The notes: generated by a model not told the origin, from the sequence alone. A stretch of 64,000 nt of DNA from an uncultured Bacteroidota bacterium (GCA_903824665.1 CAIJXT010000010.1:62001-126000), one strand, 5' to 3'; numbered from the stretch's first letter, positions 27,239-36,168 are shown. Numbers and translations are program-made.

Positions 27239-27985
27239 TCACGCAGCATGCACCTGGCCCACTTTGGGAATAGTAATGACATGCAACCAGTTGAGTAGCA
27301 GAATCACCGGATAGATCGGATCAATTTCGTGCCACCTGTAACCGAAATTAATGGACGACGGGCGTTTGTGGTGATTGTTGTGGTATGATTCACCCAGCAT
27401 CAGTACATCTACCATAAACAGGTTTTCGGAAGTGTTCTTCAGTTTAAAATTCTTGTACCCGAATTTGTGGGCAAACCAATTGATGATAGCACCGTGAAAA
27501 GCACCCATTGCCAAAATAACGGGCAATAGCAGGTAAAGCCATGGTGAGGTGGCAAAAAACACGAAGAAGGCTATATATACGCCGCCCCACAATATCCTGG
27601 ACAATGAGGAACTGGCCCATCGGTCGAAGGCTGGCCACTCCGGGAGGTTCTTCAAGTATTTTTCTTCCACTACCGTGTTGCCTTTATATATCTCAGTATA
27701 TATTTTCTTTGTGCGCCACATCATAGAAAATATGTTGGAGGAAAAATTGGGCGAATGCGGATCAAGCTCTGTGTCAGTATGAGCATGGTGCAGACGGTGC
27801 ATAATCGCATAAGCACGTGGGCTCATGTAGTGGGACCCCTGGGTGATATAGGTAAAAATAAAAAAGAACCGCTCCCAGAACTTCGTCATCCTGAACGCGC
27901 CATGGGCTGCATATCTATGCTGAAAAAACGTTTGAGAAAACAACGACAGATACCATATGGTAATAAAAAAAACTAAAACAGACAT
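27239..27985 (-). CDS. Acyl-CoA/fatty acid desaturase, delta-9 type
   Basis: A 248-aa integral membrane desaturase with the three histidine boxes that bind the di-iron centre: HRYAAH, HRLHHAH and YHNNHH. Hydrophobic segments surround them (start, about 30-50, 130-165, 225-240). It should introduce a double bond into saturated fatty acyl chains at the inner membrane and needs an external electron donor. The protein is slightly shorter than many bacterial delta-9 desaturases at the N-terminus but has all boxes. It is apparently a single-gene unit. Confidence 0.9.
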   Translation of the reverse strand: MSVLVFFITIWYLSLFSQTFFQHRYAAHGAFRMTKFWERFFFIFTYITQGSHYMSPRAYAIMHRLHHAHTDTELDPHSPNFSSNIFSMMWRTKKIYTEIYKGNTVVEEKYLKNLPEWPAFDRWASSSLSRILWGGVYIAFFVFFATSPWLYLLLPVILAMGAFHGAIINWFAHKFGYKNFKLKNTSENLFMVDVLMLGESYHNNHHKRPSSINFGYRWHEIDPIYPVILLLNWLHVITIPKVGQVHAA

Positions 27986-28367
27986 GACTAGTACTTAAAG
28001 AATGAAATCAGGCGGGCAGAGAAAAAATTAATGGAACTGTAGACTAAAATTCTTTGTGCAGAGCGCCGGAAAGATATTATAAACCCACCTGATAGTTACA
28101 ATAATAACCTACTAAAGCTAAGCATTTGTTTGTTAACCAATTCCCATCTTTTGGGCTTCCCGCTGTTTAACACTGGCTGGAGCGACCAATCACCCAATTT
28201 GCAAGCAAGCTTAAAAACGCTAATTCTATTGTTACAATACTTAACTGAAATGGTCTCTTCACTCCATCTGCCTACGGTAAAAAACAGAGTGTACCCTATA
28301 CAGATACACCCTGTCACTAAATCACAAAACACCTTTTTATGCTATGCCAGACAACATCTAAACGCAA
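27986..28367. other. Intergenic region without recognised features
   Basis: About 380 bp between the start of the desaturase gene and the 3' end of the next minus-strand gene. I see no convincing reading frame, strong hairpin or repeat; it presumably holds the desaturase promoter. Confidence 0.5.
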
Positions 28368-28757
28368 TTAACGTCCGTGTTTATTGCCGTTGTTGCCATG
28401 ACCCTTATTTCCGTGTCCATTGTTGCCATGACCATTGTTTCCATGTCCGCGTGGGCGACCATTGTCCCAGCGCCCGGGAGTCCAGCGGTCGCCGCGTGAG
28501 GAGTGATTCCAATGCCCCTGACGGTAGCGGTATCCCGGCTGCGGTGGTGCAGCCCAATATCCCCCACTCCACTCATAGCGGTCTCCACGGCCATTCCAAT
28601 CTTCCTCAATCCATATGTGCTGTGGGCTTGGAGCCACAGAGCGTACATATACCGGCCTTGACGGGCGAATGCTGACATAAATCTGAGCAGACACGCCGGA
28701 TATAGTGCCCGTTAATACGATAGCCAATGCTAACAATAACCTTTGCGTTCTTTTCAT
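28368..28757 (-). CDS. Small secreted Gly/His/Asn-rich protein with W-rich repeats
   Basis: A 129-aa protein with a signal peptide (to about residue 24, VSAQ), a central part with spaced tryptophan/tyrosine motifs (YEWSGGYWAAPPQPGYRYRQ, then GHWNHS and GRWDNG) resembling YXWGXW-type repeats, and a C-terminal tail of GHGNN units encoded by short tandem DNA repeats (28371-28450). Such proteins are common in Bacteroidota and Proteobacteria, of unknown function; metal or surface binding by the His-rich tail is a guess. The tandem DNA repeats could vary in copy number by slippage. Confidence 0.7.
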   Translation of the reverse strand: MKRTQRLLLALAIVLTGTISGVSAQIYVSIRPSRPVYVRSVAPSPQHIWIEEDWNGRGDRYEWSGGYWAAPPQPGYRYRQGHWNHSSRGDRWTPGRWDNGRPRGHGNNGHGNNGHGNKGHGNNGNKHGR

Positions 28758-28977
28758 TACGACAGTTTAAGTTTGGCACTACCGGTGCCACGGCTGCAAA
28801 TAAAATTCACATCACAAAGGTGCGCACTCTGTGTCGGTACACCATTACACAACTGGCAAAACTACTTGCAGATTTCACACATCCGCCAGCGAAATACGAT
28901 CCAATGGTATTTATACGCAGCACGGCAAACAAAATCAAGACTAATGCATACATTGCAATTATATCACTACCAATACA

Positions 28978-29958
28978 ATGGACAAAATACTTTTTGAACA
29001 GTTGCATGCCAGCGGACTGATATCTGATCAAGCCTTAAAAGCGATCTGCGACAAAGAAGCTAACAGGCAGGTATCTGTACACTGGGATCTGCGCATACTG
29101 CTCTACCTGGGAGTATTGCTGGTGAGTGCGGGGCTGGGTATCCTTCTTTACAAACACATCGATACCATTGGCCATGCTATACTGCTCGCAATAGCTGCGC
29201 TGGCCGCAGCCGGCTGCTTTACGTACTGCTTTTTGCGGGCCCTGCCGTACAGCGCAGGCAGAGTAGCGCCACCCAATGTCTGGTTCGACTATGTGCTGCT
29301 GCTGGGGTGCCTGCTGCTACTCACCTTTATGGGCTACCTACAGTTTCAGTATCAGGTGTTTGGCAGCCGGTGGGGCCTTGCCACCTTTATGCCAATGCTG
29401 CTGTTGTTTGCACTGGCATATTACTTCGATCACCGGGGCGTGCTCAGCCTTGCCATCACCAATCTGGGCGCATGGATGGGCGTTGCGATAGAGCCCATGC
29501 AGCTTATGCGCACAGGCTGGAGTGGAAACAATATGGTTGTAAACGGGCTCATACTGGGCTGCACACTACACCTGGCCTGCTGGCTGGCTTTGCGATTTGA
29601 AGTAAAAAGCCACTTCGAAACCGTGTACCGCAATTTCGGCGCACATATACTTTTCATATCTCTGCTGGCGGCAATGGGTGTTTTCCACCATTATTATATT
29701 GTCTGGTTTCTGGTATTGATGGTTTTTTCCGGATACTATATCTACCGGTCTATGTCGGCAGGCAATTTCTATTATCTCGTTATGGCCGTGCTGTATAGCT
29801 ATGCCGGTTTGAGCTATGTCGTTGTCAGGTTTTTGATACTACTGAACAATATGACTGCCGTATACCTTATAATATTCTATTTCATCGGATCCGGATTGGC
29901 GCTGGTAAAACTACTGATGCATTTCAACAGAAAACTGAAGCAAAATGATAGCATATAA
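28978..29958 (+). CDS. DUF2157-type polytopic membrane protein
   Basis: A 326-aa protein with a short cytoplasmic N-terminal helical region (about 1-35, FEQLHASGLISDQALKAIC) followed by about nine hydrophobic segments. The N-terminal module and first membrane pair (LLYLGVLLVSAGLGILLY) fit DUF2157. Function is unknown. The next gene overlaps its end by 14 bp and has the same plan, so the two are likely made together and may form a complex. Confidence 0.75.
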   Translation: MDKILFEQLHASGLISDQALKAICDKEANRQVSVHWDLRILLYLGVLLVSAGLGILLYKHIDTIGHAILLAIAALAAAGCFTYCFLRALPYSAGRVAPPNVWFDYVLLLGCLLLLTFMGYLQFQYQVFGSRWGLATFMPMLLLFALAYYFDHRGVLSLAITNLGAWMGVAIEPMQLMRTGWSGNNMVVNGLILGCTLHLACWLALRFEVKSHFETVYRNFGAHILFISLLAAMGVFHHYYIVWFLVLMVFSGYYIYRSMSAGNFYYLVMAVLYSYAGLSYVVVRFLILLNNMTAVYLIIFYFIGSGLALVKLLMHFNRKLKQNDSI

Positions 29959-31021
29959 TACTACCGGTTTGCACAACGAATACGTAAGAAAGCAGGCCCG
30001 CGAAGCACTCGCAGAGGGCTGCATCAGCAACACCGAATTCGAAAACATCAGCGCCGCCCACGGGGTCACCGGTTACACACCCAACTTCTTTGTGCGGGTG
30101 GGGCTGGCATTGCTGACGCTACTCATCGCCACCTGCATTTTCGGATTAATGGCACTGGTACTGCATGTTGACGACGGCTTTCATCTGCTCATAATAGCAG
30201 GTGGTCTGGCATGTTATGGCGCTGCAGAATACTTTGTGGGAGCCAAAAAACACCGCAATTCCGGGGTAGACAATATGCTTATACGGCTGGCAGCCTACTG
30301 CATATGGGGCGGTATTGCCTGGAGCACCATGATGGCGGGATCTGGCAGCACGGCTGCAAGGACAGCGGTGGTATTCGTTGTGTGTGCGTTGCTGGCCGTA
30401 CGATTTGCAGACCAGATACTGGCAACGATTGCCGCAGCAGCACTGCTCTTCTGCATAGTGACCGCAACATTTTCACCGGCGGCCGGGGTCTGGACTGATG
30501 ATGTGAGCGCAATGATACTACTGATCGTATCTACCGCAATGTACTTTGCCGCTACAAAGGCAGCTGCACACCCTGCCACACGACACTACCAACACTGTCT
30601 GCAACGGGTGACCATAGTAGCATTGGCTGGTATTTATGGCTGCTACCTGCTACCACCCTATATGCTGGGGTTTTATGACACTATGCCAGGCATACCAGCC
30701 TGGGTGTGCCTGTTTACGGTGCCCGTCGTCTACATCACTATTGGTCTGCGCTCACGCTCGGTGCTATTTATTCGCACCGGTATAATACTGATAGCCATAT
30801 CGATACTGGTGTTCAGGCAGTTTCATCATGTGGTGCCGGCTGAGGTAGCTTTGCTGGGCGGTGGTTCGCTGCTGCTTATCGTGTCATGGTCACTGATCAG
30901 ATACCTCCGGACTCCCAGACACGGATTCACCTTTGAGCCCGAAAAAGAAGACCCCACTGAGCCCGACATGGACAAAGTGCTGACGACTGAGCTTGTAGAC
31001 CGAGCCGGCGGAAAACACTGA
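29945..31021 (+). CDS. Polytopic membrane protein, partner of the DUF2157-type protein
   Basis: A 358-aa protein with an N-terminal soluble helix (EYVRKQAREALAEGCISNTE) and about ten transmembrane segments, ending in a charged C-terminal tail (EPEKEDPTEPDMDKV). It resembles the preceding protein in layout and may be a divergent paralogue (DUF2157/DUF4401-like pair). Start ATG 29945 lies within the preceding gene, indicating translational coupling. No catalytic motif seen. Confidence 0.7.
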   Translation: MIAYNTTGLHNEYVRKQAREALAEGCISNTEFENISAAHGVTGYTPNFFVRVGLALLTLLIATCIFGLMALVLHVDDGFHLLIIAGGLACYGAAEYFVGAKKHRNSGVDNMLIRLAAYCIWGGIAWSTMMAGSGSTAARTAVVFVVCALLAVRFADQILATIAAAALLFCIVTATFSPAAGVWTDDVSAMILLIVSTAMYFAATKAAAHPATRHYQHCLQRVTIVALAGIYGCYLLPPYMLGFYDTMPGIPAWVCLFTVPVVYITIGLRSRSVLFIRTGIILIAISILVFRQFHHVVPAEVALLGGGSLLLIVSWSLIRYLRTPRHGFTFEPEKEDPTEPDMDKVLTTELVDRAGGKH

Positions 31022-31049
31022 CAAGCAACGTTCAGCGCCACTTCAGTAG

Positions 31050-31544
31050 CTACTTCAGCCGGGCAAATGCGATAAAGTCGGTTCTGGGCACTTGTGTCAC
31101 ACCCACCTGCCGCAGCATGGTCACCAACTGTCCCCGGTGGTAGGTGCAATGGTTGAATACATGCTGCAAGATCTGATACACCGGCATGTTGTATTCCCTG
31201 CCTGCAAGATCAGAAAAGCGGCACTGGCCATGAACTACCTCATCTTCTGTAAGGTTATTGACATACTGTGTGAATGCTGCGGATGTCTGCAACCACGACT
31301 GGCAGGCAACAGCTAAAGTATCATTGAACTGAGCCTGTATCCAAACCGGCTTTTCAGCACCCTGCAGCCGTTGCAGCCATATATACTCCGCACTCCAGCT
31401 ATGCACCGTAGTAAGCAGTATGGACGAAAAGCTGCTCACGATTTCCTGCCGCGCCTTGAGTTCACTCAGTGTCAAAAGTGTAGCCACCATCTGTTGGTTT
31501 GCCCACTCGTTGCTCGCCGCGTATTCCTGTAGTAATTTCTTCAT
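31050..31544 (-). CDS. DinB-family protein
   Basis: A 164-aa four-helix protein of the DinB/YfiT type. The metal ligands are typically three histidines; here one in TTVHSWSAEYIWLQRL and two in the C-terminal HVFNHCTYHRGQ motif. Start ATG 31544 was chosen over the upstream ATG because it matches family starts (MKKLLQEYAASNEWAN). Many DinB proteins are thiol (bacillithiol-type) transferases or are damage-inducible; the substrate is unknown. A second DinB-like gene lies 1.3 kb downstream on the other strand. Confidence 0.8.
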   Translation of the reverse strand: MKKLLQEYAASNEWANQQMVATLLTLSELKARQEIVSSFSSILLTTVHSWSAEYIWLQRLQGAEKPVWIQAQFNDTLAVACQSWLQTSAAFTQYVNNLTEDEVVHGQCRFSDLAGREYNMPVYQILQHVFNHCTYHRGQLVTMLRQVGVTQVPRTDFIAFARLK

Positions 31545-31755
31545 AAATTTTCTTTTTTGCACCGGTTTGCGCTTCTTATGTCTTACCGGCAGTTGCCAGT
31601 TAAAATATATCGCAAGCAGTCTGTTTTATCGGCCCATAAAGGTAATCAGGTATGCAGTTCAGCAAGCCAAAAGTCCAATCTTCCACCCGAAAATAATGCT
31701 GCTTTGACATCAACACGCCAAGTAAATATCTGGTGTCTTTGCTATCTTCGGGGCA

Positions 31756-32823
31756 ATGACTCCGGATATCCCCGCTCTGCGCCTCGCCAACCAGCAATTG
31801 CTGGGTACATTATGCACTACGCCCGGGCAACTGGTGCGGCATCTTGGTGCCATTCAGGCACAGGATGTTGCCATGAGCAGGTGGGCGGTGGGTGTGCGTC
31901 TGGGTACCTCTGAGGCTATAGTGGCAGGCGCGCTGGACAGTGGCGCTGTATTGCGCACCCATGTGCTGCGCCCCACCTGGCATCTGGTGGCACCGGAAGA
32001 CATTCGCTGGATGCTGGCACTTACCGCACCTCATGTAAAACGCCTGTACTTATCTACCAGCAAATTGCTGGGCATGGACGCCGCCACGCTGACCCGCTAC
32101 AACAAGATCATCGCAAAAACACTGCACAAAAGACGGTTCTGTACCCGCGACGAACTGATGCGCGAACTAAAACTACCCGGCACGATGCCCAACGACCTGC
32201 GCCCCAGCCTGGTGATGATGCACGCCGAACAGGAAGCACTGGTATGCAGCGGCCCAATGCGTGGCAAAGACATCACCTATGCCCTGATGGATGATATAGT
32301 GCCTGCATGTGCCCCGCTTGCCGAAGACGAAGCACTGGCTATGCTGGCTCACCGGTATTTTGCAAGCCATGGCCCGGCTACATTGTCCGATTTCGGCTGG
32401 TGGTCGGGGTTGTCAGTTGCCAAATGTAAAAAGGCGCTGCAACAGATAAAGCATGACCTGATGATGCTACCCGTGGGACAAACTGAATACTGGTATGCCG
32501 ACCCCGTGCCAACCGCAAAAGTGAAGACTGACGTGGTACATCTGCTGCCAGCATTCGATGAAATACTTATCAGTTATAAAGACCGGACACCTGCTATAGA
32601 AACTCACCATCAGCCAAAAGCATTTACGCGAAATGGTATATTCAAACCGGTGGTCACTGTGAACGGCAAAGTGGCCGGTACATGGAAGAGAACGATCAAG
32701 GGCAATAATGTGACCATTGAAACGGATCTTTTTGTACCGGTGAAAAAGGCACACAAAACTGCTATTGCTTCTTGTGTCCACCAATTTGGCACCTACCTGG
32801 ATAAGCAGGCAATACTACAATAA
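31756..32823 (+). CDS. Winged-helix DNA-binding protein, HTH_42 / AlkX-YcaQ-like
   Basis: A 355-aa protein of the HTH_42 (DUF1006) superfamily, whose studied members (AlkZ, AlkX/YcaQ) are DNA glycosylases that unhook interstrand crosslinks or remove alkylated bases. It has the QAQ-type motif (IQAQDVAMSRWAV, about residues 33-45), the TWHLV segment and the C-terminal LPAFDEILISYKDR. QxQ supplies the catalytic glutamines in AlkZ; a glycosylase function here is inferred. It is 9 bp upstream of a DinB-like gene, so the two are probably co-transcribed. Confidence 0.8.
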   Translation: MTPDIPALRLANQQLLGTLCTTPGQLVRHLGAIQAQDVAMSRWAVGVRLGTSEAIVAGALDSGAVLRTHVLRPTWHLVAPEDIRWMLALTAPHVKRLYLSTSKLLGMDAATLTRYNKIIAKTLHKRRFCTRDELMRELKLPGTMPNDLRPSLVMMHAEQEALVCSGPMRGKDITYALMDDIVPACAPLAEDEALAMLAHRYFASHGPATLSDFGWWSGLSVAKCKKALQQIKHDLMMLPVGQTEYWYADPVPTAKVKTDVVHLLPAFDEILISYKDRTPAIETHHQPKAFTRNGIFKPVVTVNGKVAGTWKRTIKGNNVTIETDLFVPVKKAHKTAIASCVHQFGTYLDKQAILQ

Positions 32824-32831
32824 ATACTACT

Positions 32832-33335
32832 ATGGATATACAACAGCTGATGACCAACTATGCCGCCTACAACCGCTGGGCAAACGAAACCCTATGCAAC
32901 TGGCTGGCGCAATACCCTGTAGCTATCATTGAACAAACTGTTCCATCCAGCTTCAACTCAGCAGCAGCGACCATCGTTCATCTGCTGGAGACAGAGACCT
33001 TCTGGCTATCGTTCCTGCGTGCTGCTCCACACGGACAGGGCCAATGGCAAAGTATACGCTGCGCAACAGCCGAAGCACTGACACGGCTGCCCGCACAATC
33101 GGCAGAATTTGCAGCATATGTTGGCGCCTGTACGCCACAACAATTGACGCAGCCCTGCCCGCTGAACCAACCGTGGATGCAGGGTGTACTACCCCGCTAC
33201 GAATACATTCAGCATTGCATGAACCACAGCAGCTATCATAGAGGGCAAGTGATCACAATAGCTCGCCTCACTGGCCTTACCGACCCACCAAACACCGACT
33301 ACAACTACTACAATATGGTTGTAAAAAACCGCTGA
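32832..33335 (+). CDS. DinB-family protein
   Basis: A 167-aa DinB-like protein with the N-terminal NYAAYNRWANETLCNWL helix, a histidine in TIVHLLETETFWLSFL and the C-terminal HCMNHSSYHRGQV metal motif. It follows the HTH_42 gene with an 8-bp gap and converges on the UDG-like gene, whose stop is 2 bp away. Role unknown, probably a metal-dependent transferase or damage-related enzyme. Confidence 0.8.
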   Translation: MDIQQLMTNYAAYNRWANETLCNWLAQYPVAIIEQTVPSSFNSAAATIVHLLETETFWLSFLRAAPHGQGQWQSIRCATAEALTRLPAQSAEFAAYVGACTPQQLTQPCPLNQPWMQGVLPRYEYIQHCMNHSSYHRGQVITIARLTGLTDPPNTDYNYYNMVVKNR

Positions 33336-33337
33336 CC

Positions 33338-33970
33338 CTATGGCAGTGAATGCCATTGCTGCTGCCAACGCCATAATATATAGTCGGCAGGCTGGTGTAT
33401 CTGTGCATCAGGGTGCTGCCTGTTGTATGCCTCGTGGTGGTAAGCTGCGGCGTCCGTAGGGCTCAGTAGTATGCGCTCATGCAGCCCATTGTGGTTGCAG
33501 TAGTGGGCTACCGGGTTCCAGAGGTACCGCCAGAAAGCCTCGGTGGCACCACGTGTAAGGTATACATTCTTTATAGTGGTGTGATCTCTGAGCAACTTTA
33601 AGACCGGCACGTATTGAAAATCTTCAAAATTATGAATGATCGCATCGTCTGAAAACCCGCCCAGTATTTTGCAATGCCCGGGTTTGCCTGTATCTGCATC
33701 GTCTATACAAGCAATAAGATCTGTGAGGGCAATGCGGTGATCGCGGCAAAACTGCTTCCATTCGGCGGGGGTGGCATTGCCGAGCGAATGTGCTCCATAA
33801 AGCCGGGGCAACACATCCCAGAAATAACTATCGGTGGTGCGGCCATAAAACCACCCGGCTTCATTGCCGGCAGGCAGATCAGGATTGAACGTACCCACAA
33901 TCAGCGTCTCCGGCTCAAAACCGAGCAAGGAGAGGTCGAGGTGGGATCTGAATTTGTGGTCGCATGCCAT
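33338..33970 (-). CDS. Uracil-DNA-glycosylase-superfamily-like protein
   Basis: A 210-aa protein with the segment LIVGTFNPDLPAGNEAGWFY followed by GRTTDSYFWDVLPRLYG near the N-terminus. This looks like the GxNPS-type motif and the Phe/Trp-rich pocket of MUG/UDG-superfamily proteins. ALTDLIACIDDAD matches the next helix-strand region and NVYLTRG may be the second conserved strand. The second active-site histidine motif is not clear, so activity is uncertain. It stands next to the HTH_42 and DinB-like genes. Confidence 0.5.
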   Translation of the reverse strand: MACDHKFRSHLDLSLLGFEPETLIVGTFNPDLPAGNEAGWFYGRTTDSYFWDVLPRLYGAHSLGNATPAEWKQFCRDHRIALTDLIACIDDADTGKPGHCKILGGFSDDAIIHNFEDFQYVPVLKLLRDHTTIKNVYLTRGATEAFWRYLWNPVAHYCNHNGLHERILLSPTDAAAYHHEAYNRQHPDAQIHQPADYILWRWQQQWHSLP

Positions 33971-34605
33971 GGTGCAGGATACCTATATATGAGCCGAAAA
34001 AGATTGATTACCGATGATTAGGGTGCGAATATAAGGCATGCCGCACAAAACGCTTTTTGCCACCAGCAACCAATCGTTAAACCTGCTTTTTGCGCACATG
34101 CGCAATATTTTTTGTGAATGCAACGATTCAAACATAATAAACTGTTTATCAATACTTTATAAAATTAACAACCACTTATTTTTGCGCACTTTTTGCGCAC
34201 TTGCTTCTCACTTTGCATACCACCAATTAGCAATACACGCCACTTGTGCAAGGTAAGACCGCATAAAGTTCTGTTACATAACGGTATCTGGCAAAGCGCG
34301 TTTCTATGACATCAGCCTGGCTGTAGTATGATATACCGCCTGGTGTATATGATAAAAACCCAATGCCGCTGTAGGAGAGGGTTTGAATGGAAAAAGGACA
34401 GTTTTTTAGCGATGGTAATGCTTGCTTAATTTTTACCAGATAAAGACCAGATAAAAGAGCAAGTCAGGCAGGTATTCACGAAAGTGACCTCGGCCCGATT
34501 CGGGATAAAATTTGATAGGCAATGTGCTTCTAGAAAAGCAACTGTCAAAATGAATAACAAACACCAAAACGGCTGACCCACTAAACGTCTGAAGTGATCT
34601 AAACA
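33971..34605. other. Intergenic island with TTGCGCA motifs and repeat copy
   Basis: This 635-bp gap holds no convincing gene. Its first part has four TGCGCA sites (34091-34199), including a tandem pair TTTTTGCGCAC that recurs identically over 27 bp at 47355-47381. The second part is the first copy of a 155-bp direct repeat (34253-34407). The remainder shows nothing recognisable. Confidence 0.6.
34253..34407. repeat. 155-bp direct repeat, copy 1
   Basis: Matches 35641-35795 over its whole length at high identity with no net length change, starting GTAAG and ending GGACAGTTTTTT. The two copies flank the tail-fibre-like gene at 34606-35409. No long reading frame covers the repeat in both copies. 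Confidence 0.85.
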
Positions 34606-35409
34606 CTATTGATTAGCCATTTCTATCCAATTTGTGCCATTACAATACAGCCAGGTTGAACTTGTTGCCGCCTTTACATTGGTGGTACCTGATGGGCCAA
34701 TGGCAGGGAAAATGGTACCGCTTGGGGTGGTAAAAAACAAGTAGCAAAATCCGGAAGACAGGTTGTAACGATTGTATGTAAACCTGATTGTTGCACCTGC
34801 ACTGACTGACGAAGGCGCAGGCAAAGTAACCCTTATATTCATGTCAGCAGACCCCGACCAGCCCACATTCTGAAAATCGAATTGCACAATACGCGCATTG
34901 ACATCCGTAAGCGTCAGATTGTGTGTAAGTGTAGTGCCGGGCGTGTTAAATACCACAAGATTGCCAGCCGATGGTGCAGACCAAGTACCATTACCAGCAA
35001 GAAAGGTTGAAGCCGAAGGTGTGCCTGTGGCGCTGATCTTGGCAACAGTCACTGCGCCGTCTGCAATAGAGGGGTTGGGATAGGTGCCGCTGAGCGCACC
35101 ACCCGCAGCACCTGAGGGGGCACCACCTCCACCGCTAAGGGATGTCCACGCGGTACCGTTATAGAAGTAAAAGCCCTGCGGACTGCCGTCGGTCTGGTAC
35201 ACAAGCAAACCTGTAGCTGGCGAACTAATAGCGCCTCGCTGTGCAGCTGTCATACGGGGCACAAGTACCCCCTGAGTTGTAGAAGAAACATCGAGCATTG
35301 CAGAAGATTCTGCACTGCCGCCAGTGTTGTTCACTGCCATACCCTGGCCATATACGGAGATACTAAAAAACGATATTAAAGTGATGGAAAGCGTTTGAAT
35401 GAGATTCAT
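34606..35409 (-). CDS. Secreted tail-fibre-like surface protein
   Basis: A 267-aa protein with a signal peptide (MNLIQTLSITLISFFSISVYG). It then has the module shared with the three genes at 54-57.6 kb: MAVNNTGG, a serine-rich AMLDVSSTTQGVLVPRMTAA, SSPATGLLVYQTDG, a Tyr-rich YFYNGTAWTSL, and the collagen-like linker GGALSGTYPNPSI. The C-terminal 100 residues are unique, beta-rich and aromatic. Such N-terminal modules are frequent in Bacteroidota surface proteins resembling phage tail fibres; an adhesin role is inferred. It is bracketed by 155-bp direct repeats. Confidence 0.75.
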   Translation of the reverse strand: MNLIQTLSITLISFFSISVYGQGMAVNNTGGSAESSAMLDVSSTTQGVLVPRMTAAQRGAISSPATGLLVYQTDGSPQGFYFYNGTAWTSLSGGGGAPSGAAGGALSGTYPNPSIADGAVTVAKISATGTPSASTFLAGNGTWSAPSAGNLVVFNTPGTTLTHNLTLTDVNARIVQFDFQNVGWSGSADMNIRVTLPAPSSVSAGATIRFTYNRYNLSSGFCYLFFTTPSGTIFPAIGPSGTTNVKAATSSTWLYCNGTNWIEMANQ

Positions 35410-35557
35410 TTCTCTATTTTTTTTGATGAAAAAGAAGCGAACAGGAATGAGTACCTGACAGCAAAACAAAAACAATAAAAAAAATATTACAAATAATTTT
35501 GGTTAATATTTAATAATTTCGATTTTCTATTTGTTTACCACATATTGCGGCACAACT

Positions 35558-35628
35558 CCACCGCAATTAACAATATCGTTGTTGGCTACCACCAGCTAAA
35601 ATTTCATCTTAGGTTATGGACGAATATA
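35558..35628 (+). pseudogene. Duplicated promoter and first codons of the vWA gene
   Basis: These 71 bp match 36376-36446, the promoter region and first four codons of the vWA gene, without gaps. Here the frame reads MDEYK and stops at TAG (35630-35632), and the '-7' box TACCTTTG has become CATCTTAG. It is therefore a dead stub left by duplication or insertion. Confidence 0.8.
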
Positions 35629-35640
35629 AATAGGAGAAGA

Positions 35641-35795
35641 GTAAGGCCGCTTAAAGTTCTGTTACATAATAGTATTGGGCAAAGCGGGTTTCTATGACAT
35701 CAGCCAGGCTGTAGTATGATATACCGCCTGGTGTATATGATAAAAAACCAATGCCGCTGTGGGAGAGGGTTTGAATGGAAAAAGGACAGTTTTTT
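35641..35795. repeat. 155-bp direct repeat, copy 2
   Basis: Second copy of the repeat at 34253-34407. It follows the vWA promoter stub by 12 bp and runs into a palindromic repeat cluster 20 bp later. Confidence 0.85.
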
Positions 35796-35816
35796 GGTGG
35801 TGGCTATGGGGGGCTT

Positions 35817-35910
35817 GTTTCGCAAGCGTGACGCTTGCTGGGGTGAGGACGAAGTCTGACACTTCAACCAGAGGGGAGAACGAAGTGTGACACTTCGATG
35901 AGTGGCGAAT
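35817..35910 (+). repeat. Palindromic repeat cluster with three hairpins
   Basis: Three short hairpins in a row: GCAAGCG-TGA-CGCTTGC (35822-35838), GAAGT-CTGAC-ACTTC (35851-35865) and CGAAGTG-TGA-CACTTCG (35881-35897). They are joined by linkers GGGGTGAGGAC and AACCAGAGGGG. The order and linkers match the repeat at 51831-51890, but the second and third stems have changed on both arms. Confidence 0.8.
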
Positions 35911-35914
35911 TCCC

Positions 35915-36106
35915 TTATTTTTTCTTCTTTTTGCCAATGCCAAATAATACCTCATCTACTATTTTCACCGCTTTTTTCCTCGCATTAGGCGGTGCACAGA
36001 AGGCACTTTGCTGGTTATCGGGATTTTTGCGATACTGTCGAGACTCCTCTCCTAATTTATCGCACCAGTCAAGAAACCGGTTGATATAATAAGCTATTGC
36101 AGTCAT
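35915..36106 (-). CDS. Possible 63-aa basic protein
   Basis: A short frame with ATG 36106 encodes a helical, charged peptide (MTAIAYYINRFLDWCDKLGE..., ending in VLFGIG and five lysines). Composition looks protein-like, but I recognise no family. A minus-strand copy of the palindromic repeat lies about 60 bp upstream (36169-36198), the same arrangement as the small genes at 48-51 kb, which slightly raises the odds that it is real. Confidence 0.35.
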   Translation of the reverse strand: MTAIAYYINRFLDWCDKLGEESRQYRKNPDNQQSAFCAPPNARKKAVKIVDEVLFGIGKKKKK

Positions 36107-36168
36107 GCAGTAAATATAAACAAATAATATGTTTAACCCAAATTTAGTTTTTGAAAAACAAGCACCTA

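Noticed and set aside
28371-28450. Short tandem repeats as a possible CRISPR array
   Set aside because: The units are 9-18 bp without spacers and encode the GHGNN tail of a secreted protein.
28130-28675. + strand open frame overlapping the small secreted protein gene
   Set aside because: The opposite strand has a signal peptide and repeats; this frame is the antisense of those repeats.
34038-34256. 72-codon open frame after the UDG-like gene
   Set aside because: Runs through the repeat motifs and has no protein-like pattern.
34253-35795. Direct repeats as ends of an insertion sequence
   Set aside because: No transposase or terminal inverted repeats are present; the repeats are too long for target-site duplications.
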